Part shown: piece by piece, positions 1-7,238 of the stretch | How the letters are laid out: each line of letters begins with the position of its first letter | Position numbering within the stretch: the stretch's first letter is position 1 | NCBI GenBank assembly: GCA_039024295.1 | Contig: JBCDIQ010000239.1 | Span: 1-9,014, forward strand | Reading direction: 5' to 3' | DNA length: 9,014 nt | Source of the DNA: JBCDIQ01 sp039024295 | GTDB taxonomy: Bacteria; Bacteroidota; Bacteroidia; J057 | Position numbers and translations under genes: made by a program | The notes under the pieces: model-generated | Database searches by the model: none | What the model was told of the DNA's origin: nothing | The model's input: only the letters and a program-made list of their open reading frames with translations

Positions 1-1482
1 CAGGAAGCGCGTAACTTCAAGATTTTTGAGAAACGAATAGGAGTCGAAAAGTTCGAAAAGAAGATGTTAAAGCTGTATGATTACCTTAGATCAGGTAAAT
101 ATGGTGAACATGATGATATTCTTGTTGAAAAGCTTTATCCACCAAAGAATAAAAATGCGTATTACAGGCTCAAAAATAGACTGATAAATAATCTGCAAAA
201 AAGTCTTATTGAATTTCACCTGAATGTAGATAAACGCATGAATGTGCTCAGTACCATCATGCTGGCGCGCATCTTTTATTACAAAGCCAATTACAAATTA
301 TCCTACAGTTACCTTGAAAAAGCCGAAAAGCAAGCGGTTGAATCTGCTTCTTTCAATTTGCTCAATTTGATCTATGATGAAATCATTAACCTGAGCAAGT
401 ATTACTATGAAATTAATCCTGAACACTACATTAAGTTGAAGCAGGAGCGGAATGAGGAGTATGCACGTATCCAGCAAGTGGATTACATGCTGGCAAGTAT
501 CAATTATAAGTTGCACAAAGGAAACTTTTCAGAGCGGAACGGAGATCTCATCCAGGAGTTAGAGGCTATTCAGAAACAGTTTGACTTGCTTCCTGAAAAC
601 CAATCGGAGGCGGTAAAAGTAGATGTGCATCGGTGTGTGAGAAATATCCTCTTACAAAAGCGGGATTTCAACAACCTGGAGATGTACCTCAAAAAAAGCT
701 ATACCCAATTTCAGGAAGAAGGATTTTTTAACCGATCCAACCACCGGGAAAAGATCATTCTCCTTACCTGGGTGATCAATACTTTAAATAAAAATACCCG
801 ATTTGAGGAGTCCCTTGAGCGGTTGGGAGAATTAAAAGAAGCTTTGGAAGACTATAATAAGCTGTATTTTGACCAATACATTTGGACGTACTACCAGGCC
901 CTGATTACAAACTATTCTTCTTCTAGTCAAAATGAAAAAGCCATTGAGCTCCTGGAAACCTTGAAACGGGAAAATGCCGATAAGCAAGATTTCTTTTATA
1001 CTTCTTTTATTTACATAGAATTGGTTTCGCTTTACTTCAACCTGGAAAACTTCCAAAAAAGTACCCAGAACCTTAACCACCTGTTGCATACCTCTCTTTA
1101 CCAGAGTTTACCTGCTACCTTGAAAATGGGACTTTCAATTGCTGAGATCATCCTCAGAATTGAAATGGATGACCTTAACTATGCCTATTCTCGTTTGAAA
1201 GCACTGAAAAGATCCCTCCGAACCATGCTGAACAAAGAAGAATACCAGCAGGAAAAAGCCTTCGTGAGCATTCTGGGAGCTATTTTAGGAGAACCAGATG
1301 CATTCAAACAGGATAAAGTCAGAAAGAAAATCCGGCAGTTTTTGGAAGGGGCAACCTTTGAACTGGGAGCTGAAAACGTAGTGGATTATGTTGCATGGTT
1401 ACAGGCCAAAATGAACAACAGGCCTTATTATGAACTGCTCCTGGAAATGAATCAGGCATCTCCCGAAAAGGCCGAAGCATAA
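1..1482 (+). CDS. Helical TPR-like protein of unknown function, 5' end missing
   Basis: The reading frame is open from the first base of the window, so this is the 3' part of a longer gene; 493 codons are visible. An ATG lies at 64, but the 21 codons before it (QEARNFKIFEKR...) read as genuine protein. They resemble the N-terminal 'KxERRNFKLY' stretch I associate with a Bacteroidota family of about 500-residue helical proteins, so the true start is probably only a few tens of codons to the left. There is no signal peptide or membrane segment in the visible part. The rest is rich in K, E, L, Y and N with regularly spaced amphipathic helices. Helix pairs resembling TPR units occur near residues 62-110 and 290-345 counted from the ATG at 64 (for example NEKAIELLETLKRE, then IYIELVSLYFNLENFQKS). 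This suggests a cytoplasmic protein-binding scaffold. No catalytic motif is seen. A hairpin terminator follows the stop at once, so it appears to be the last gene of its transcript. Confidence 0.8.
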   Translation, partial: QEARNFKIFEKRIGVEKFEKKMLKLYDYLRSGKYGEHDDILVEKLYPPKNKNAYYRLKNRLINNLQKSLIEFHLNVDKRMNVLSTIMLARIFYYKANYKLSYSYLEKAEKQAVESASFNLLNLIYDEIINLSKYYYEINPEHYIKLKQERNEEYARIQQVDYMLASINYKLHKGNFSERNGDLIQELEAIQKQFDLLPENQSEAVKVDVHRCVRNILLQKRDFNNLEMYLKKSYTQFQEEGFFNRSNHREKIILLTWVINTLNKNTRFEESLERLGELKEALEDYNKLYFDQYIWTYYQALITNYSSSSQNEKAIELLETLKRENADKQDFFYTSFIYIELVSLYFNLENFQKSTQNLNHLLHTSLYQSLPATLKMGLSIAEIILRIEMDDLNYAYSRLKALKRSLRTMLNKEEYQQEKAFVSILGAILGEPDAFKQDKVRKKIRQFLEGATFELGAENVVDYVAWLQAKMNNRPYYELLLEMNQASPEKAEA

Positions 1483-1486
1483 TTTT

Positions 1487-1517
1487 TTACAGGAATTGTT
1501 GATTTCCTGTAAGTTTT
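1487..1517 (+). terminator. Probable intrinsic terminator after the TPR-like gene
   Basis: A perfect 9-bp inverted repeat, TTACAGGAA (1487-1495) and TTCCTGTAA (1504-1512), encloses an 8-base loop and is followed by GTTTT. It begins 4 bases after the TAA stop at 1480-1482. The stem is A/T-rich and the T tract is short, so termination may be partial. The left side is preceded by a T run rather than an A run, so it is probably unidirectional. Confidence 0.6.
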
Positions 1518-1668
1518 ATTGGGCTGGATATACAAATAGGGGTGCAACTATTTTACAATAAATGTAGTCTTTAAAATTATCTGTCTTAATCGATACACCT
1601 CTACACCTGGGCATCTCCCACTGGCCCGACATGCTTTCAATATTTTAACCCTACTGAACCGCACCTCT

Positions 1669-4077
1669 ATGCTTCTCAAAACTTGTACCATTTGCCGACA
1701 CTTGCTGTTAGCCCTTATTCTACTCTCCTTTTCCTATGCCCAAACGCCCGCTCAGAAAAATTTAGATCTGGTTGGGAAATTGTCGTACACAGAAACCCTC
1801 AGTGATGTATGGGCTTATGTTGCGCCAGATGGAACAGAATATGCCCTTGTGGGCGTTTTTGATGGGGTCTCGATCGTAGACCTTAGCAATCCAGCTGAGC
1901 CAACAGAAGTAGAATTTATTCCAGGTGCTGGATCTATTTGGCGCGACATGGTAGTATACAACCAGTATGCCTACGCTTCAAATGAGACCGCTAATGGAAT
2001 CTTGATCATGGATTTATCTGATCTTCCCAACAGCGTTACCTACAAAGATACCACCATAGGAGGTATCATTACTTCCCATAATGTTTGGCTTTACGAAGAT
2101 CACCTCTATGTTCTGGGATCTAATGTTGCCGCTGGGATGGATATTTTTTCCCTCTTAAACGATCCTTATAACCCGGAGTTTGTGGGTGCTTACACGGATC
2201 GATATGTACACGATGTCTATATCCGGGACGACATTGCTTATTGTGCAGAAATTAATGACGGTCTGCTATCCCTGGTAAACGTAAGCAATCCAGCTAGTCC
2301 ACGTGTAATATCTTCTCATACCTACATTAACTCTCTTACGCATAATACCTGGACCAATGATGCTGGAGATGTCTGCTTTACTACAGACGAACTAGCTGCT
2401 GCCTATATCTACGCCTGGGACGTATCTGATCCTTCGGATATTCGTGAGCTTAGCAAAATTCGCTCAAGCCTGAGTGATGGTGCCGCTACCATTCACAATA
2501 CCCATGTGCTGAATGATTTTCTCATTACTTCTTATTATACAGATGGGGTCAACATTGTAGATGCCAATCGTCCAGAAAACCTCGTTGAGGTAGGATATTA
2601 TGATACCTCTCCTGTGAGTGGAGGAGGAATTGCCGGTTGTTGGGGAGCTTATCCTTATTTGCCATCTGGACTGGTGCTGGCTTCAGATATTGAGACCGGA
2701 CTGTATGTCCTCAGGCCAACCTATGTACGGGCTTGTTACCTGGAAGGGACAGTTACTGACGCCAACACATCTCTTGCATTGGACAGCGTGGAAGTTCGCG
2801 TAAGCCAAGCAGATCTGCTTACTGCCTCAATTGGAGATGGAACCTATAAAACAGGCACAGCTGATGCAGGCATGTACCGGGTGACTTATTCTAAGTATGG
2901 GTATGAGCAATTGGAGATCATGACAAATCTGCAAAATGGAGTGGTTACCATGGAAGATGTTCAGCTTTCTCCAGCAGTTCCTGTAAACCTGGACATCAAA
3001 GTGGTGGAAAAAGGAACCAACAATCCCATTGAAGATGCAGACATTGTATTATCAATTGGCGGTAGAAAATTTGAGTATCAGGCAGATGGTACAGGAAATG
3101 TGCAGATAGCTAATTTCCTCACAGGGGGCTATGAGCTCATCGCAGGAAAATGGGGCTATAAAACTGGTGCCACTCCGGTAAGTGTAAAAGCTACTACCAC
3201 TTCTTTTATCATTGAACTGGAGGAAGGATATTACGATGATTTTCTGTTTGATAACAATTGGCTCATAGGCCAGGGGAGTGCCTCCGGAAACTGGGAAAGA
3301 GGCGTGCCTAATGGAACTGACTTTGGGGGATTTATTCAAATCAACCCGAATGTAGATGTTGCAGGCGACTTTGGTGAAATAGCCTATGTGACCGGTAACC
3401 AGGGCATGACCACTTTGGATGATGAAGTCGGAAAAGGCGTTACCACCCTTATTTCTCCCACCTTTGACCTAACCGATTATCAAGAGCCAGTATTGGAGTT
3501 TAACTTCTGGTACGTGAATTTTGCCAATATGTCCGGGTTCGGAAATGATACCTTAAAAGTGGAAATAATTGATGGAGGTCGTTCTATTGATGTATTCCGG
3601 GTTGATGGTGATTATTATGACATCAATAACTTCTTTGGCCCTAGCTGGGAGCAGGCAGTGGTACCCCTTGACAGCCTGCTGGACGGTGCCAACCTCTCCC
3701 GCCTTCGTCTGAGGTTCTCCATTGGAGATGACGATCCTCAGGATTTGTTGGAATGCGGTATTGACAAGTTTTTGATCCGCGATGGGGCGGTAACGACCAG
3801 TATACGTAAGCCAACTGTGCCACAGGCCAAACTGGTAGCCAGCCCTAACCCTTCTAATGGAACCTTCCGTGTTCAGTACGAATTGAAGAAAAGCCCCATT
3901 TCCAGTGGCCTTCGATTTGAGCTGTATGACTTACAGGGAAGGGTAAAAGCTACCCGTCAGCTACAGGAATTTGCAGGAGAAATCACCATTTCGGAATCCC
4001 TGCCTGCCGGTAGTTACATCGGTATCTTGAGGGCTGGCAAACAGCCTGTTGGGCATGTGAAAATCATCCGGCAATAG
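1669..4077 (+). CDS. Secreted choice-of-anchor B (LVIVD propeller) protein with T9SS sorting domain
   Basis: This 802-residue protein is predicted to be exported by Sec and then moved to or through the outer membrane by the type IX system. Residues 1-24 form a signal peptide (hydrophobic LLLALILLSFSYA, cleavage near A24). Residues about 30-350 carry six LVIVD-type propeller repeats starting near 67, 111, 157, 199, 247 and 294 (such as VSIVDLSNPAEP, IYAWDVSDPSDI, VNIVDANRPENL). Conserved histidine signatures sit at about H137 (HNVW), H181 (HDVY), H225 (HNTW) and H276 (HNTH), as in choice-of-anchor B proteins. Residues about 357-440 and 443-518 look like two carboxypeptidase-regulatory-like beta-sandwiches. 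Residues about 520-712 resemble a jelly-roll (MAM or choice-of-anchor J type) domain, beginning near NWERGVPNG. Residues 721-802 are the type A sorting domain, with SPNPSNGTF (725-733), LYDLQGRV and LPAGSY. No catalytic site is evident; a binding or surface role is inferred. The ATG precedes the signal peptide directly, without a Shine-Dalgarno site. It is probably monocistronic, flanked by terminators. Confidence 0.92.
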   Translation: MLLKTCTICRHLLLALILLSFSYAQTPAQKNLDLVGKLSYTETLSDVWAYVAPDGTEYALVGVFDGVSIVDLSNPAEPTEVEFIPGAGSIWRDMVVYNQYAYASNETANGILIMDLSDLPNSVTYKDTTIGGIITSHNVWLYEDHLYVLGSNVAAGMDIFSLLNDPYNPEFVGAYTDRYVHDVYIRDDIAYCAEINDGLLSLVNVSNPASPRVISSHTYINSLTHNTWTNDAGDVCFTTDELAAAYIYAWDVSDPSDIRELSKIRSSLSDGAATIHNTHVLNDFLITSYYTDGVNIVDANRPENLVEVGYYDTSPVSGGGIAGCWGAYPYLPSGLVLASDIETGLYVLRPTYVRACYLEGTVTDANTSLALDSVEVRVSQADLLTASIGDGTYKTGTADAGMYRVTYSKYGYEQLEIMTNLQNGVVTMEDVQLSPAVPVNLDIKVVEKGTNNPIEDADIVLSIGGRKFEYQADGTGNVQIANFLTGGYELIAGKWGYKTGATPVSVKATTTSFIIELEEGYYDDFLFDNNWLIGQGSASGNWERGVPNGTDFGGFIQINPNVDVAGDFGEIAYVTGNQGMTTLDDEVGKGVTTLISPTFDLTDYQEPVLEFNFWYVNFANMSGFGNDTLKVEIIDGGRSIDVFRVDGDYYDINNFFGPSWEQAVVPLDSLLDGANLSRLRLRFSIGDDDPQDLLECGIDKFLIRDGAVTTSIRKPTVPQAKLVASPNPSNGTFRVQYELKKSPISSGLRFELYDLQGRVKATRQLQEFAGEITISESLPAGSYIGILRAGKQPVGHVKIIRQ

Positions 4078-4103
4078 GATAAAATATAGTTTAGTCAGAT
4101 TTT

Positions 4104-4136
4104 CCGGCGGTACCACCTGGTATTGCCGGTTTTTTT
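4104..4136 (+). terminator. Strong intrinsic terminator of the secreted-protein gene
   Basis: The arms at 4104-4115 and 4118-4129 pair almost throughout: a CCGGC/GCCGG base, two G-T wobbles, then TACC/GGTA at the tip with a small loop. Seven T residues follow at 4130-4136. It starts 26 bases after the TAG at 4075-4077 and fits a classical rho-independent terminator. It also argues against the GTG at 4137 as a gene start, because that codon abuts the T tract where transcripts should end. Confidence 0.88.
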
Positions 4137-4164
4137 GTGACGGGTGCTAAAGGAATTTATCCCG

Positions 4165-4172
4165 TATCTTTA
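4165..4172 (+). promoter_or_regulatory. Possible Bacteroidetes -7 element for the cysM-mod cluster
   Basis: TATCTTTA matches seven of the eight positions of the Bacteroidetes primary-sigma -7 consensus TAnnTTTG and lies 15 bases before the ATG at 4188. A TTTG at 4134-4137 could be the upstream element, but the spacing of about 27 bases is longer than the usual 19-21. A promoter is expected here because a strong terminator lies just upstream. The exact site is uncertain. Confidence 0.27.
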
Positions 4173-4187
4173 GGCAAAATTCCATGT

Positions 4188-5138
4188 ATGACCTCGAATG
4201 CCACCACAGATTTACTCCAAAGATTGGAACAACTTGCTCCTTTCATTGGCAATACCCCACTTTTTCCCCTTACGCAGGTATGGCAACATCCTAGGGTGAA
4301 ACTGTTTGCAAAATTAGAGTGGCAGCAGCTAGGGGGCAGTGTCAAGGCGCGACCTGCCTTTAACATGATCACTGAGGCCGTTAAAAGAGGAGCATTAAGG
4401 AAAGGAGTGGCATTATTGGACAGTACCAGTGGCAATACGGGCATTGCCTATGCAGCCATTTGTGCAAGGCTTGGGTTAGAGGTGGTGGTGGTAATGCCAG
4501 AAGATGTCTCAGAGGAGCGTAAAACCATTCTCCGCGGATATGGAACAAAGTTAATCTATACCCCAGCAGAAATGAGTGGGGATGAAGTTCAGGCTTTCAC
4601 TCGCAATATGTACGAACAAACGCCTGAGCAGTATTTTTACGTCAACCAGTACGACAATGAAGATAACTGGACCGCCCATTATCACCATACGGCAGAGGAA
4701 ATCCTGACTCAAACTGAAGGAGTACTAACCCATTTTACCTGTGGGCTGGGTACAACTGGTACGTTTATGGGCACCACTCGAAAACTCCAGGAACGAATCT
4801 CTGGACTATCTGCAATTGCTCAGATTCCGGACGATGCTGACAATGAAATAGAAGGCTGGAAACACCTGCCGACCTCAACCCATCCCGGTATTTTTGATAA
4901 AACCCTTCCGGATTCCTGGATGGAAGTAAGCACCGAGGAATCCTTTGACTGGATGAGAAGGCTGGCATTGAAGGAGGGATTACTGGTCAGCCCCTCTTCG
5001 GCTGCCGCCATGGCAGGGGCGGTAAAGGTAGCACAAGAAGTAGGTGAAGGTACAGTGGTGACGATTTTTCCCGATGATGCCAGCAAATACGGAGCAATTG
5101 TGAACCGCATATTTGGGTCTCCAACATCTGCGCTATGA
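4188..5138 (+). CDS. cysM: PLP-dependent cysteine synthase (CysM-like)
   Basis: This is a fold-type II PLP enzyme expected to form L-cysteine from an activated serine (O-acetylserine, or possibly O-phosphoserine) and a sulfur donor in the cytoplasm. From the ATG at 4188 it has 316 residues, normal for the family. Visible motifs are IGNTPL (20-25), the PLP-binding lysine K53 in GGSVKARPA, the substrate loop TSGNTG (80-85), the phosphate-binding GTTGT (188-192, the CysM-type variant) and a C-terminal serine motif SPSSAAA (268-274). The usual SVKDR reads SVKAR here, a substitution next to the Schiff-base lysine region. I chose the ATG over the in-frame GTG at 4137 because that codon adjoins the upstream terminator's T run and the 17 extra residues lie outside the family's start. 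The stop overlaps the permease start (ATGA, 5135-5138), implying translational coupling. The exact donor and acceptor substrates cannot be read from sequence. Confidence 0.87.
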   Translation: MTSNATTDLLQRLEQLAPFIGNTPLFPLTQVWQHPRVKLFAKLEWQQLGGSVKARPAFNMITEAVKRGALRKGVALLDSTSGNTGIAYAAICARLGLEVVVVMPEDVSEERKTILRGYGTKLIYTPAEMSGDEVQAFTRNMYEQTPEQYFYVNQYDNEDNWTAHYHHTAEEILTQTEGVLTHFTCGLGTTGTFMGTTRKLQERISGLSAIAQIPDDADNEIEGWKHLPTSTHPGIFDKTLPDSWMEVSTEESFDWMRRLALKEGLLVSPSSAAAMAGAVKVAQEVGEGTVVTIFPDDASKYGAIVNRIFGSPTSAL

Positions 5139-5791
5139 ATTGGCAACCCTTCTTGATCAGCGGCCAGTTGGCATTGATAACCACCGTATTGCTCTCGCTG
5201 GTTGCCGTTCCCTTGATTTTTGGGTTGAGTACCTTTCAATTCCGACTCAAACCCTTGTTCAAGGCCTTGGTGAGCTTGCCGCTTGTACTTCCTCCCACAG
5301 TATTGGGGTATTATTTGCTGTTGGCTTTCCGGCCTGACGCCTGGATAAGTACCCTTATCGGTACCCCTTTAACCTTTACTTTTGGAGGATTGGTGGTGGG
5401 TTCCATGCTATACAGCCTTCCCTTTATGGTAAATCCGATCCTGTCGGCGGTGGAGAACCTTCCGGTTTCGTTGAGGGAAGCGGCTTACACTTTGGGAAAA
5501 AATCCGTGGCAAACCTACCTCCGGGTGATGCTGCCCAATGTAAAACCAGCGATTTTGGCGGGATTGGTCATGACGTTTGCCCATACCATTGGCGAATTTG
5601 GGGTGGTATTGATGATAGGAGGGAGTATTCCTGGCAAAACCCGGGTGGCTGCCATTGCGATCTATCATGAAGTGGAAGCCCTCAATTATGCGCAGGCAGA
5701 TGTGTATGCGGGGGTCTTGCTGTTATTTTCCCTGGCTGTTTTGGTTCCAGTTTATACACTCCAACAACGCAGGAGTTTCAGTGAGTTGTGA
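5135..5791 (+). CDS. modB: ABC transporter permease, probably for molybdate (ModB-like)
   Basis: The product is an inner-membrane ABC permease of 218 residues, close to ModB (about 225) and shorter than the sulfate permeases CysT and CysW (about 275-290). Five hydrophobic segments are visible near 12-32, 43-65, 83-103, 137-160 and 188-208. PLVLPPTVLGYYLL (49-62) is typical of ModB. The EAA coupling loop runs from E115-A-A through G121 to L133-P134 and should dock with the ATPase. GEFG (153-156) followed by IPGKTR (165-170) is the signature I use to favour molybdate or tungstate over sulfate. The start overlaps the cysM stop by ATGA. The ATPase gene lies downstream beyond one unknown membrane-protein gene. 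No substrate-binding protein gene is present in the window. Sulfate, thiosulfate or tungstate cannot be excluded, given the coupling to cysteine synthase. Confidence 0.88.
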   Translation: MNWQPFLISGQLALITTVLLSLVAVPLIFGLSTFQFRLKPLFKALVSLPLVLPPTVLGYYLLLAFRPDAWISTLIGTPLTFTFGGLVVGSMLYSLPFMVNPILSAVENLPVSLREAAYTLGKNPWQTYLRVMLPNVKPAILAGLVMTFAHTIGEFGVVLMIGGSIPGKTRVAAIAIYHEVEALNYAQADVYAGVLLLFSLAVLVPVYTLQQRRSFSEL

Positions 5792-5802
5792 AAAGTGCTT
5801 TG

Positions 5803-5810
5803 TACTTTCG
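5803..5810 (+). promoter_or_regulatory. Possible internal promoter (-7 element) before the membrane-protein gene
   Basis: TACTTTCG differs by one base from TAnnTTTG and lies 31 bases before the ATG at 5842, in the only real gap (50 bases) of the cluster. A clear TTTG upstream element at standard spacing is not evident; TTTC at 5776-5779 is a weak candidate. If active, it would let the membrane protein and ATPase be made apart from the cysteine synthase and permease. Confidence 0.25.
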
Positions 5811-5841
5811 GCTTTCGCCACATTTTCCGTAATTTTCTTCT

Positions 5842-6342
5842 ATGAAATACTCCTATTTACTGTTTGTAGCAATAAGTGCCATCCTGATGGCGGGAGCTGG
5901 GTATTTTTTCAACCTACTTGATCTAAGGTTGGTGAGCTTGACCTTGCTAATGGGAGTGGTAAGCGCGGCGGCCTTGGTAGCTTCCAATGGAGGCATAGCC
6001 AAAAACCAGCGGTACCTGCAATACCTCGTGGCAACACATGGGGCGATCATCATTGGGCTTGCCGCCCGCCTTTCAGGCATCACCTTCGGACGATATTTGT
6101 TGATGGCAGGATTTATCGCCACCATCATCGTTTATGTGCTGTATTACATGGACAAAAAAGATCGTCAGATCCTTGATCACGTTAAGCTGGGATGGGTACT
6201 GACCACGTATACGACGCTGACTGCTTCGGTTGCTCAGTTGGGCTTTGCAGGAGGACTGGCAGGTGCTTCTTTGGCATTTTTGTTGGGAATGATGGGGCTA
6301 TTCATCTACCAGCAATATAAATCTGGAAAATTGATTGGATGA
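5842..6342 (+). CDS. Small integral membrane protein of unknown function between modB and modC
   Basis: I do not recognise this 166-residue protein. About six hydrophobic helices are visible, near 4-23, 30-48, 58-76, 83-103, 114-134 and 138-157, with short loops. The longest polar loop is MDKKDRQILDH (103-113). There is no lipobox, metal-binding cluster or enzyme motif; H66 and H113 are the only histidines. It lacks an EAA loop, so it is not a second ABC permease of the usual kind. The ATG at 5842 immediately precedes the first helix. The stop overlaps the ATPase start (ATGA, 6339-6342), which indicates coupled translation with modC and supports a real gene with a linked role. It might be an accessory transporter subunit, a membrane regulator or an unrelated passenger; the last cannot be dismissed. 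Confidence 0.83.
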   Translation: MKYSYLLFVAISAILMAGAGYFFNLLDLRLVSLTLLMGVVSAAALVASNGGIAKNQRYLQYLVATHGAIIIGLAARLSGITFGRYLLMAGFIATIIVYVLYYMDKKDRQILDHVKLGWVLTTYTTLTASVAQLGFAGGLAGASLAFLLGMMGLFIYQQYKSGKLIG

Positions 6343-7202
6343 TCCATGTGGAGTTACAGCAACCCCTGGATGCTGCCAATGGTCGTATCGTGTTGGAGGT
6401 AGCATTTGATTTACCTCCCTTTGAGGTATTGGCCATCATGGGGCCTTCAGGAGCTGGGAAAACAAGCATTCTCCGGATGATTGCCGGGTTGATGACACCA
6501 GCAGAAGGTCGAGTCGAGGTAGGAGGAGAAACGTGGTTTGACGCTGCAAAAAAAATCAACCTACCCCCATGGAAAAGAAATACCGGATTTGTCTTTCAGG
6601 AGTATGCCCTCTTTCCTCACCTTACCCTGGAAGAAAACCTATTATTCAGCCAACGGAACAGCCAGGATGGGCATCAAATTGATGCATTGCTGGAGCTCAT
6701 CAACCTGACCGAACTCAAAGACCAGAAGCCAGGAAAACTGTCTGGAGGCCAGCAACAGCGCGGTGCCCTTGCCCGGGCTTTGGCCTGTAACCCCAAATTG
6801 TTGTTGTTGGATGAGCCCTTCGCCGCGTTAGACCGCGACATGCGTAAAACCTTGCAATTCGATTTTAAGACCTTGTTGAATCACTATCCAACACGCACCC
6901 TGCTTGTTAGCCATGATCCGGTGGAAGTGGGGCGATTGGCTGACAAGGTGCTTGTCATGGAAGAAGGAAAGGTGAAGCAAATGGGACGCCCTTCGGAGGT
7001 GCTTTCCAACCTTCAGGCAAAGGTGGCAATGGGAGAGGTAATTGAGGTCTCTTCAGATCGGGGCCACGCTACTATTTTGACCGACTTTGGGCTGATCCAG
7101 CTTCCTGATCCTCCGGAAGGTATTCGTAAAGGTGTACTGCTTAATTTGGAGCTCTCCTGGACAGAAACTGGAGCTACATTTTCCTTTTCTAATAATTCTT
7201 AG
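6339..7202 (+). CDS. modC: ABC transporter ATP-binding protein, probably for molybdate (ModC-like)
   Basis: This cytoplasmic ATPase of 287 residues should power import through the upstream permease. All nucleotide-binding motifs are intact: Walker A GPSGAGKTS (35-43), Q-loop Q87 in VFQEYALFPH, signature LSGGQ (134-138), Walker B LLLLDEP (154-160) with catalytic E159, D-loop AALD (162-165) and switch histidine H192 in LLVSHDP. The layout is typical of the MOI group (molybdate, sulfate and similar importers). After the ATPase core only about 70 residues remain, from EEGKVKQMG onward. The tail GEVIEVSSDRGHATI... looks like part of a TOBE/Mop-type fold, whereas the E. coli ModC (about 352 residues) has a complete one. 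Oxyanion sensing through that domain may therefore be reduced or absent. The start lies within the ATGA overlap at the end of the preceding gene. Other oxyanion importers share these motifs, so the substrate rests mostly on the permease. Confidence 0.87.
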   Translation: MIHVELQQPLDAANGRIVLEVAFDLPPFEVLAIMGPSGAGKTSILRMIAGLMTPAEGRVEVGGETWFDAAKKINLPPWKRNTGFVFQEYALFPHLTLEENLLFSQRNSQDGHQIDALLELINLTELKDQKPGKLSGGQQQRGALARALACNPKLLLLDEPFAALDRDMRKTLQFDFKTLLNHYPTRTLLVSHDPVEVGRLADKVLVMEEGKVKQMGRPSEVLSNLQAKVAMGEVIEVSSDRGHATILTDFGLIQLPDPPEGIRKGVLLNLELSWTETGATFSFSNNS

Positions 7203-7238
7203 GGAACTACAGGAGGGTAAAATGAATTCATTCAACCG

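Noticed and set aside
1596..1669. Direct repeat CACCTCTA at 1596-1603 and 1662-1669 upstream of the secreted-protein gene.
   Set aside because: Only eight bases and two copies; chance is a sufficient explanation.
4137..4187. GTG at 4137 as the cysteine synthase start, adding 17 residues.
   Set aside because: The GTG adjoins the T tract of a strong terminator, and the extra residues precede the point where the family's sequence begins; the ATG at 4188 is better placed.
4820..5239. Minus-strand open frame of 139 codons across the end of the cysteine synthase gene.
   Set aside because: It is antisense to two well-supported genes and its translation has no recognisable domain; it is a shadow frame.
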